Assembly (NCBI RefSeq): GCF_000190415.1
Contig: NZ_AEWF01000009.1
Coordinates: forward strand, 1-64,000
DNA: 64,000 nt
DNA from: Candidatus Odyssella thessalonicensis L13
Lineage (GTDB): Bacteria > Pseudomonadota > Alphaproteobacteria > Paracaedibacterales > Paracaedibacteraceae
Reading direction: 5' to 3'
The notes beneath the pieces are model-generated. The model worked only from the letters and a program-made list of their open reading frames with translations, ran no database searches and had not been told where the DNA came from. Position 1 is the first letter of the stretch, and every line of letters begins with the position of its first letter. Both the position numbers and the translations under genes were made by a program. Shown here one piece after another: positions 7,973 through 17,000 of this stretch.

Positions 7973-8040
7973 TTGACTTTAAAAAGGGTACAAAGTATGA
8001 ACTTACGTGTATAGTTATCACAGTTGATATTCAACCTACA
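7973..8040 (+). promoter_or_regulatory. Promoter and conserved palindrome of peptide gene B
   Basis: TTGACT at 7973-7978 and TATAGT at 8010-8015 correspond to the elements of copy 1, 31 bases apart. GTTGATATTCAAC at 8023-8035 is the degenerate version of the copy-1 palindrome (five-base arms). The following CCTACAGTTTAAAAAATAAG is identical to copy 1, suggesting selection on the leader. Confidence 0.5.
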
Positions 8041-8064
8041 GTTTAAAAAATAAGGAGAACAATT

Positions 8065-8133
8065 ATGAATAAGGTTAAGCTTGAAAATCACCATGCAATT
8101 CCAACACTATGTATGGTTATAATACCTAAATAA
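8065..8133 (+). CDS. Short peptide B, 22 aa, LEN-motif family
   Basis: ATG at 8065-8067 follows AAGGAG and opens 22 codons to TAA at 8131-8133. It contains KVKLENHHAIPTLC and a hydrophobic tail (MVIIPK). Compared with peptide A the start codon is ATG instead of GTG, and the identical residues are K-V-x-L-E-N, I-P-x-L-C, an Ile and the final Lys. It lies 26 bases from the stop of the convergent LysR copy 2. Divergence at many positions while the pattern and frame are kept supports a real peptide. Confidence 0.6.
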   Translation: MNKVKLENHHAIPTLCMVIIPK

Positions 8134-8159
8134 GCGTTATACTTCCGCAGCTAGTAATA

Positions 8160-9044
8160 TTATTTCTCTTTTTTTCTTAAATACTCATATAGTGACTGTA
8201 TTTTCTTTGATGTTGCTCGTGACTGCGGATATGTATAGTATATTTTTATTTCAGGACCTATAAGCTTAGGTAGAACTTCTACTAAACCTAACTTTTTTAC
8301 AATTGAATAATCAGGAAACTCAATAATACCATATCCTTGTAGAGCGCAATTTAATAGTCCATGTAATGATTCTATTTCAAAAAATGATTCGCGTGGCGAG
8401 GTTCCAGGTTTATTCCCAACGTTAAGTAGCCAATTAGTACTACCATAAACGGTGTAATGGTTTCCCTTATAAGTGATAAGCCTATGCGCATTAAGATCCT
8501 CACTTGTCTCAGGAGTTCCGTGTTTTTCTAGATATCTCGGACTTGCATATAGGCGTGTATAAGCTGTGAATAGAGGCTTCTGAATAAGATGAGGCTGATG
8601 AGGTATAAAGGTGCATATGGCCACATCTGCTTCAGAAGGATGAATATCTTCTGACTTTATTAAGATTTTTATATGCACTTGTGGATTTTTCAGAATATAG
8701 CCCTCTAAGCAAGAGGTTAACCATTGTGAACCAAGGTACGAGGTCGTAACAATTTTTAGGTCACCCAGTAATTCGTCCTCTCTATCAAAGAATCTTCTCT
8801 CATATGCGCTATGCTCTTCAATCACTTTTCGGGCATAAATAAATAATCTTTCTCCATCAGGGGTGAGACGCATTCCACCAGGGATTCTATCAAAAATTTT
8901 AGTTTGCATCTGCTCTTCTAATGCAGAAATTGCTTTACTTAGGGCTGATTGTGATAAGTTAAGCTTATTTGCAGCTCGGGTTATACTTTTTTCGCGTCCA
9001 AGCTCATATATAAGTTTTAATTTTCCTAAAGGTATACGTTCCAT
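8160..9044 (-). CDS. LysR-family transcriptional regulator (copy 2)
   Basis: A 294-residue paralog of the protein at 6294-7175, with the same helix-turn-helix (REKSITRAANKLNLSQSALS) and effector domain (DLKIVTTSYLGSQWL, ADVAICTFIPHQPHL, GLLNCALQGYGIIEFP). The effector domain is similar throughout but differs at many positions, so the two may read different ligands, for example the two different peptides. ATG at 9042-9044 is preceded by GGAG. It converges on peptide gene B. Confidence 0.9.
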   Translation of the reverse strand: MERIPLGKLKLIYELGREKSITRAANKLNLSQSALSKAISALEEQMQTKIFDRIPGGMRLTPDGERLFIYARKVIEEHSAYERRFFDREDELLGDLKIVTTSYLGSQWLTSCLEGYILKNPQVHIKILIKSEDIHPSEADVAICTFIPHQPHLIQKPLFTAYTRLYASPRYLEKHGTPETSEDLNAHRLITYKGNHYTVYGSTNWLLNVGNKPGTSPRESFFEIESLHGLLNCALQGYGIIEFPDYSIVKKLGLVEVLPKLIGPEIKIYYTYPQSRATSKKIQSLYEYLRKKEK

Positions 9045-9594
9045 AAATTAGCTCCATAGTGCTGCAATAAGTTATAATTATTATAAAAAAGATCACTGAA
9101 AGTCCAGTTAAGTATAATTATACTGCCTATTGTGCTTTGAATTTATTCCTAAAAAGTGGAGAATAAAAGGTTCTCAAAAGATAGAAATTCTCTTTGTGCC
9201 AATATTATTTAAGATTTTAAAAAATTAAGGATAGCTCAATTCATACGATTCTACTCTTTATAGTTATCTTATTGTCCGATAACTTCATTCGATAACAGCG
9301 AAGATTAAGTCAAGATCTCTACCTTACTTATATGATGAACAATTCTTTTATACTCTTAGAAAGCGCAAGCGCTTTGTAGGAATCCTTACTAGTATTGATA
9401 GATAGAAACTCTGACCTGTACTGCAAACAAGAGAATAAGATACTCTAACCGAAATTATTGTTTGCTTTTTGAAAATGTAAGATAAAAGATCTTTAAAAGA
9501 TAAAATGAGCGCTTCTTAAAATAAAGCTTCACAGTTAATAATAAATGGTTTTTTCCCTGCTTATCACAGGGAAGAATTTTCTGAGCAATTTACT
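9045..9594. other. Intergenic region: LysR copy-2 promoter, remainder unassigned
   Basis: Bases 9045-9290 are the copy-2 counterpart of the LysR upstream region. From 9290 to 9594 I see only AT-rich sequence without a supported gene. Confidence 0.5.
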
Positions 9595-9792
9595 TTAAGA
9601 TTTAGAGCACATATTCTTATAAGCCTCTGAGTACTTTAACTCTGGAAGGTATGAGTCAATTAGAAGACGTAAAGCGAAAAAGTTGTTTTGACGACAATCA
9701 ACGGCTTCTACTTTTTTGGCGTCTGAAGAAAGCACTGGAATGAGAACCACTAATCCAAATAAAAACAAGGTGGCCCAATTAAACTTCGTCAT
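9595..9792 (-). CDS. Small secreted protein, 65 aa
   Basis: A 65-residue protein with a clear signal peptide (NWATLFLFGLVVLIPVLSSDA) and a mature part of about 40 residues with two cysteines (AVDCRQNN and KNMCSKS), which could form a disulfide. The ribosome site GAGGAGAG precedes the ATG at 9790-9792 with good spacing. No family is recognised. It stands alone between the LysR cassettes and the Fic pair. Confidence 0.6.
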   Translation of the reverse strand: MTKFNWATLFLFGLVVLIPVLSSDAKKVEAVDCRQNNFFALRLLIDSYLPELKYSEAYKNMCSKS

Positions 9793-9875
9793 AATCTCTC
9801 CTCTACTATTGTGATAATATAGTTATAACTTTAAACTCATCGCCCAGAAAGAAAAAATTTGATAAGAATTGATTC

Positions 9876-9911
9876 ATTTATCTATGCCTATGAGGAAGGG
9901 GCTATCCCTTA
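9876..9911 (+). pseudogene. Inverted remnant of the start of the Fic (mobile mystery B) gene
   Basis: Read on the plus strand, this stretch encodes FIYAYEEGAIP and then a stop. It matches the first codons of the adjacent minus-strand Fic gene (IFTYEEGATP) with only a few mismatches over about 31 bases. It abuts the end of that gene in opposite orientation, so it looks like a leftover from an inverted second copy or an inversion joint. Confidence 0.45.
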
Positions 9912-10490
9912 GCTTACTGCAAATCTTAGAAGATCTGCATAATTACCCTGATCAGCTTCTCTAAGGCAGCGAATATATTCCTGGCGTGTTTCAGAGGCTT
10001 GTACGAGGCTGATTCTTCCCCAAGACAATCTTTTATTTTTAAGACTGTATAAGATAGTATCGCCCATCAGCCGAGATAGCCTGCCATTGCCGTTAGGATA
10101 CGGATGGATGGCGACAAGGCGATGATGAAAACGGACAGCAATTTCTTCAGCTTCATATGTTTGGTTGTCTACCCAAAATTGTGCATCATCGCATAACATC
10201 TTAAGACAGGAAGTAATCTCATAAGGTTTTACGCCGATATTTGTTTGATGTTTACGAAAGCTCCCCGCCCACTTCCATGTTTGGTCAAACATTTTCTTAT
10301 GGATTCTATTAATGAACTCAATGGTTAAAATGTTCCTTCTTTTACGTGAAAATAAGTATCTTTCAGCAACAAGAATATTGGCTTGCTCCCATTCATTTAG
10401 TTGGTGCTGGGTTCTTATATGGTTTGGGATGAGCTTGTCAGCATCATCTTCATTAAAAGGGGTAGCCCCTTCCTCGTAGGTAAAGATCAT
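9909..10490 (-). CDS. Fic/Doc family protein, mobile mystery protein B type
   Basis: A 193-residue protein with an intact Fic core: HPYPNGNGRLSR at residues 129-140 fits HPFxxGNGRxxR, with the catalytic His129 and the phosphate-binding loop. Fic enzymes transfer AMP or related groups to target proteins. The N-terminus (EEGATPFNEDDADKLIPNHI) and the pairing with an upstream Xre-like gene match the mobile mystery B family, a toxin-like partner found on mobile elements. Its ATG overlaps the stop of the A gene by four bases, so the pair is translationally coupled. Target and toxicity are unknown. Confidence 0.88.
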   Translation of the reverse strand: MIFTYEEGATPFNEDDADKLIPNHIRTQHQLNEWEQANILVAERYLFSRKRRNILTIEFINRIHKKMFDQTWKWAGSFRKHQTNIGVKPYEITSCLKMLCDDAQFWVDNQTYEAEEIAVRFHHRLVAIHPYPNGNGRLSRLMGDTILYSLKNKRLSWGRISLVQASETRQEYIRCLREADQGNYADLLRFAVS

Positions 10491-10960
10491 TCATCAGTTT
10501 CCCAAAGATAGGAAATATTCTTCCTCGTCTTAATTTCATAGCGGAGTTGATTAACTAGCTCTTCCAGTTGATCGAGAAGAGCCTCAGTTGTAGGTTTCTG
10601 GTTTTCTAATCCCATTGTATGACTAGTTTTGTCTAGCATAGCTTGGGCTTTAATTCTGATCTGTTTCTCAATTTTTTCTTCCAGCGGTTGATTCGGAATA
10701 ATAAAATAGACGACTTGGCAATCCAGGACCGCCGCTATGTTCTCAAGATTTTTTAAGGTTATCGTTCCCTTAGCTTCTGATTTTTCTAGCTTGCTTATTG
10801 ATTGAGGAGTAAGGCCCGCTCTAGAGGCAAGCTGCTTTGCAGATACTCCTAATGCTTCACGGATAGCTTTAAGCCACCCCCCACGTGGGACTTTTATTGA
10901 AATCAGATTTCTTACTATCCCCAAGTCTTTATCCAGGTGTTTTCTATTCAAGCCATGCAT
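10487..10960 (-). CDS. Mobile mystery protein A, Xre-type antitoxin-like regulator
   Basis: A 157-residue protein with a helix-turn-helix at residues about 30-85 (WLKAIREALGVSAKQLASRA followed by GLTPQSISKLEKSEAKGTIT) and a helical C-terminal half. WLKAIREALGVS is typical of mobile mystery protein A. By analogy with type II toxin-antitoxin pairs it should bind the Fic protein and repress the operon. Three palindromes directly upstream (10991-11072) are the likely operators. Confidence 0.85.
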   Translation of the reverse strand: MHGLNRKHLDKDLGIVRNLISIKVPRGGWLKAIREALGVSAKQLASRAGLTPQSISKLEKSEAKGTITLKNLENIAAVLDCQVVYFIIPNQPLEEKIEKQIRIKAQAMLDKTSHTMGLENQKPTTEALLDQLEELVNQLRYEIKTRKNISYLWETDE

Positions 10961-10990
10961 ATCAGTTTTCCTCTAAACAGCCTCAAAACA

Positions 10991-11072
10991 CAACTCATGA
11001 GTTGATCAAGCTTTGAGTTATATCAACTTATAAGTTAACATATGTTTCAAAAAAATCAACTTATAAGTTGAT
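10991..11072. promoter_or_regulatory. Three phased palindromic operators upstream of the Fic pair
   Basis: CAACTCATGAGTTG at 10991-11004, an AACTTATAAGTT palindrome at 11024-11037 and ATCAACTTATAAGTTGAT at 11055-11072 share the half-site TCAACT. Their centres are exactly 33 bases apart, close to three helical turns, which would favour cooperative binding on one DNA face. They fill the gap between the pair and the end of the relaxase gene. Confidence 0.75.
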
Positions 11073-11083
11073 ATATTTCTAGA

Positions 11084-14000
11084 TCAGATGGAGATCTGAT
11101 TTTGGCGTAGAGCTTGTTGAGATAGAAGGAGACTATGGTGAGCCCTTCTTTCTTGAGTGTCTAAATCTTGCGTTTTCTGGATATGCTGCACGGTCTGTTG
11201 AGCAGTATCGAACTGCGTCAACCCTTGAGTAATTAGCTTCGACGTCACCTCGACTGAAGCTTCAGGAGAAGATTTGCCTAACTTCTCGGCGGCCTTCTCT
11301 ATTTCTTTAAGTTGAGGTTCTACTTGATCAACTTTGGTAGCAATCACTTGGTCCAGTTTTGTCTTAAGCTCCGGGCAAAGATTAGCGAAGATTGTTATGT
11401 CTTGGGCTAGCCCTTGCCGCACCCCTTCGGGGAGGAGGGGATAGCTCGCTTTAAGATCAGCACTTGTGGCTTCGACGACCGACCTAAAAGCGGCTTTAAA
11501 CTCTTGCATTTGAGGGGGTGAATAAGGCGTCTCCATCGCTAAAGAGTCACTCTTTTTCAAAGCCAAAGCTTCTATGGCAGCGGTGGTCGATGTCTGATCG
11601 AATGACCTTAAGTCAGTGCTAGCAGCGGCGATCCGAAGCTCATGACTGCGGGTCTCTTGATAGACGAGCTGCTTTAAGAGATGAGCTTGGGACTCTTCTT
11701 TGATAGGGAGCCCAACCTGCTGGCATAAACGGTCAATGGCTAGATAAGTTCTTAAGCTCTCCTCTTTAATACGCTGAGACGATAGCGGCTGAGCCGGCGG
11801 GTTGGCCTGAATTAAGGCGTCGATCTTAGGTGCAAGGGCTTGCTTCACCTGTTGTTTTGCCTGCGAGGCAATTAGGGTCTCGGTCACGAGCTTTTGCGCT
11901 GTTTCTGGAGTCAAGCTCTCCGGATACCTGTCCGCGAGATCCCATTTTTGAGGCAGCGTCTTTGGAAGTCGGACAATGGCAATACTGTTAGCCCCTCTCT
12001 CTTGACACAGCTTCTCAACTTTATGAGCAGCGGTAAAGCCCGCTTGATCATTGTCCGGCCAAACGACGACATCTCGCCCTTGGATCGGACTCCAATCGGC
12101 GCGAGAGACGGCTTGCGACCCTCCGAGCCACGTAATTACAGCATAGTGCGGAAATTGCTTTTTAGCGGCTTCCGCAGTTTTTTCCCCTTCGACAATTAAC
12201 ACAGGAGCGGTCGGCTTTTGTGCTAATTGATCGAGGCCATAGAGCGGTGACTCTTTGCCAAAGCCTTGCCATTTCCAATAACATTGATCGGTTTTGAGAT
12301 CTTTGACATATACCAATGGTGGGGTTTTCTTGTCCCCTGTTTTCAGATTCTCAATACGCACCACATACCCTAAGAGATGACCGTCCGCATCTCTATAAGC
12401 ATAGCGCCCGGTTTCTTGGCTATCTCTCAATTGATAATTGAGGAACTTATTGTTGGCAATATCTACGGCTTCTTGAGGGGCCGGGAAGATCGGAATATAA
12501 CGCTTGTCTTCCACCGCTTTTTCGGCCGTGGCTTTATAAGCTTGATAGTCGCTCCAAACCCTTTCTCGGCTGGTCCCTCCTACCCAGTCTTGCGCCCAAT
12601 TGACCGCCTCTTTATAAGTTCCCCCGAGACGGTCCTGGATTAATTTAAGCGGTCCGCCAAAACTCCCCTGTTCAAAGTCGGCATAAAGGCCCTGCTTCGA
12701 TCCAGCAATGTGAACTGATTTTGAGCCCTTGCGGCCAAAGCGAATTTGAGTGGCCGTCTTGCTATGAATGGCTTCACCCGCAAACAATTCTTGTGCCAGA
12801 GCGCCGATGTCATGTTTAAGCAGCCCTTCTAATTCAGAGACCGAATAACTCCGATTGCCCCGAGAAAACTCTTTAAAAGAAAGAGGGGCTTGCGCAGCGG
12901 CTTGTTCATAGTCTACGCGCGCTTGAGTCAACGTTTGGACTTGGTGGTCCAATGGAGGCTTAGAGGCTGCGTCACAGCGCTGCTGTGCTGCTTTTAAAAT
13001 GGAGTGATTATGGGCTTCCTGTTGCCCCCGGATCCTCTCCTCTTGCGCCGTGATTTTCTGGTAAGCCTCAAAGTTGGTGGTGGCCAAATTCTGAACAACT
13101 TCATGCCCTAACGCTCTAAACTCTTTTGGTTGAATTTTGCTTTGATGCAGGAGTCCGTAAAGCGGCTTGGAGCTCTTCTTATAGAGATCCGATAAGTCGG
13201 TTTGGTGCTGCTTCTCCAGCCCTCTCAAGGCTCTGTCCAGCGTATCCTTTTCACAGCGATCAATAAACAGATAGCTCCTTGCCCGGTCTTCTAAAGAAAG
13301 ATCTTTATTGAGGACTGTCTGGACAGCTATTCTCAGCTCATGACGATGTGCTTGGGTGTGCAGCTGTTCCTCTTTTAAACGGAAAGGCTTTGTAAACACC
13401 GAGAGATCGTCTTTATCAGCTATTACTAACCGGTAAGCTAAGGCATCCAATTTATCTCGCTCTTGAGCATATGTTGACCAACTCGGCTGATTGTAAAGGC
13501 TTACCTGTTTATAGGGAGTTTCTCCTCGCTCTTGCGAAATCTCCGCAAAAGCTTGGCCACAGACTCGACGCTGCGTCGTATAGGCCACGACCGTGTCCCC
13601 TAAAGCGACTTGAGACTCTGTCAGCTGCTGACCCTTAAAATCGATTTGATGGAGGGTCGCCGCCTGATACAGCTCTTTATGATTAATCTGATGGGTTTGA
13701 AGCATCCGATACGTGGGAGAGCCGGCGCCACTCAGGACCTTTACCTCTTCTTTTAATTCATGATCCAGAGCCAACCAATCGACCAGCTGAGAAGCCGGAT
13801 GCGCTTTTTCAAGCAGGGTAGAGGCATTTTTAAATTGATGACAGAGATGCTGAAGCTCACCTAAATGCTGATGCCCTTTCAGCTTGTGCGGATCAATCTG
13901 AAACAGCGTACACAGCGACTGGGTTGTCTCAGCGTCATAAGGGGTGAGTTGATGGGCCAAAGAATAAACCACCTGGGTGGTCTGTTGCCACTTTTCGTAA

Positions 14001-17000
14001 GCTGGCGCCTGAGAGAAGACAGCAGAGGGGGCCTGAGGGGGTTCCTGTCCTTTGACCCAGCTATGACAAGCCGTTGCCAACTTCCCGGCCTCTCGGCAAG
14101 CGATCTTATAAGCCGCCAACAGCTGAGCTTGCTGCCGTTCTTCTGGATGGGTTAAAGTCCTTGCTAATTGGAAGCGGTTATAATCTTGAGCGGCCTGAGA
14201 AAGCTCTCCCAGGTCCATGCCTTGATCCCTTAAATAGCTATGAGTCAGTTTCGGTAAGCTTTGCTGTTTCTCATTAAGATGGCTGTCAACCAGCACTATA
14301 GCAGCGTGGCCTTTTTGATCGAACTCGGTTGTGGTCCAGAATTGCGGTTGCGTGATCTCAAAGGAAGCCCTTTGATAAGTCCTTAAGGCCACGTCGAGTT
14401 CGATCTTCGCTTGCTCAAACTCTTGCCGGTATAAGGCGTGGATAGCTTGCTTTTCAATGACACCAAAGCCATATCCTAAGGCTGATCCCAGTTCCCGCAT
14501 AAACGGCTTATGGATCGCTTTCCTCAAATGAATCTCTAAGGCCAAAGCATCGCGCTGCTCCTTTAAGGCTTCATAAGCTTGATAGTGGGGATGGGCTTGC
14601 GCTAAAGCGCCAACGCCGGCTGTCTTAATCTCTTCCCATAAGCTGCGGCCTTCTTGAGCGAGGCTTACATAAGCTGTTAACCGCTCTTTGGCCAGCTTTT
14701 CTTCCTGGCTTAGCGGCCGTTCTTTCAAGCCACAGGTGATTTCAATTTGTTGACGTGTCAGTTTGGCTTGAGCGGCATACAAGGCATGCTGATCAAAGTT
14801 AGCTAGAATGGCTTGCCCAAAAGTAGCTCGCTCGGACGCTAAGATGTTGAGACGCTCTTTGACTTCGGCATTGCCGTAAATATCTTCATGCGCTATGAGC
14901 TCTGCCATTTCTAGGGTAATGAGGCGGTAAGATTCGACATTGGCAAAATAGCCGCGATTGGCATCTTTAATGGTATAATCTAACGCCATATCTTTATAAG
15001 AAGCTCGTCCCAAGACTTGCTGCAACTTGGCAAAGGAGTCAAAGTCACTTTGGGAATAATATAGCCGGGTGTCATAGCGGTGACGCGTTAAGGCCACATA
15101 AACAGCGGATGAATCCATATAAGGGGAGGCTAAGACCAACGTCCAATCTACGGTTTGCCCTTGCGACTTATGGGTCGTTACCGCATAGCCATGCGCTACA
15201 CTCCCCGGCTTGAGGCAAGCGGAGTCTATCTGAGCGATCAGCGTGTCTGAGAGCTTAACTGTCAACCGGTGGTAAGAAGTGGGGCCTTCCTCCCCCTCTT
15301 TATTGAGTTTCTCGATCGCTTGAACGGTGCCGCGGCTGCCATTGCGAATAAAGTGATCGGAGGTTACGTCAACGGGCTTGCCGCCTGAGGTATCCCAAAA
15401 GGTGACGCCGTCATTGGTGCGATGATTCTTGAGAAAGACCACCCGATCCCCGAGTGCCAAGGACAGGCCCAAAACGTGCTCCTCTTGGGTAGGCAACAGT
15501 CCGACAGACTTGAGGTTTTGACGAATAGCTCGATTTAAGCCTGCACAACTTTCATTACTGTAGGCCAACACTAAACCATTGTGGGAAGAGGTCTGCAGGC
15601 GCTGCACATAGTCTTGGGCCATTTGACCATAAACCGCTTGATGACTGGCCTCTTTCGTGGCGGCTTGAGCTACCGCAGTTAAATGGCCCGCATTTTCATA
15701 CAAGGCTAAGCCTTGATGAATATTCTGATTGGAGAACTCTAAGGCGGCTTCCTTCATGAGAGGCAGCTTTTGGCGATTGATCTCCTTTAATTCAAATCGC
15801 GCTTCTGGTTTAATATGGTCTTCCATATAACGGTGAATATCGCCGGCTTCAATGGCGCTAAATTGACGGCCATCACCGACAATGACCAACTTGGCCCCTT
15901 TAGCCGCCACCCGCTCAAGGATTTTCTGCCAGTCGCGCGTCCCAATCATACTGGCTTCATCCACAATGAAGACAGATTTAGAAGTCAGATCATACTTCGA
16001 CTCAAAGTAGAGCGTCTTCTGCGCCTTGTCGCGGTCTTCAGCGGTCCAAGCTTGGCGTTGTTCCCCTTTGGCTGACAGAACACTGTGAGCGTAATCCAGC
16101 TTTTCCCAACGATTGAGATAAAACCGCACGGTTTCAGCAAAACAACCCGTATCATCGCCCAGATTCTTGGCCGCCGCGGCGGATAGCGCGGACCCTACCA
16201 CGCTATAGCCATGCTTTTCATAAAGAGTTTTAAGAACGCGCATCGAGGTGGTTTTTCCTGCTCCAGCCCGGCCCACCAAAACACTGACCTGATCCGGACG
16301 GCATATACCATAGATGGCGGCTTCTTGTTCGGCATTAAGCCGCGCTTCTGGATTCTGCGACTCTTTTCGCAGCTGGACATTCACCCGTTCAATTTCTTTA
16401 GCAATCTTTTTCGCAGAGATGTCTTTACCCCAGCTGTTGTCTTTGAGCTTCTCAAAGGTCTCAACCGCTTGCGATTCGATGGAGTGATAGTCTTGTGAGG
16501 TAAAGCGGACTTCGGTGGAGACATCTTCGCCCAATAGGACGAGCTGATCTTTCAGAGCATGAAAAACAGTACTCACCGCTTGCTCATTGCCGGGAAAAAA
16601 GTCCTCTATCTTTTTGAGCAATTGCGGCATGGTAAAGGTCGCATGGGTCTTGGTCATATAATCAAAAATAATTGAAGGATTAGCCAGAATCCGTTCCTGG
16701 TTTTCTTCACGGATCCGGTGATTTTCTTGACTTAAAAAAGACAATTCCCCTTGGTGCATCAAGCGCTGGGCATACCATCCTTCATGCACCGTTGGCAGCA
16801 AATCAATCCCAAGATCCATATAACTGGACGCCGTAACACGCTGCTCATAACCATGTCGTTCAAGATGCTGGTTCGTTAAGTCGGCCCATAAATGGCGATG
16901 ATTTTTAAGCCCCGCTCTCGTACACAAGTCTCGATTTTTGGTCTTCGAGATTTCTCCGTTTTCATCCAAAGTGCGATGCGAGACCATGATATGCGCATGA

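Larger units (their letters stand above)
7955..9290. repeat. Copy 2 of the duplicated peptide/LysR cassette
   Basis: Counterpart of 6105-7420. Coding and flanking non-coding parts both align, with the same gene order and the same convergent arrangement. Confidence 0.8.
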
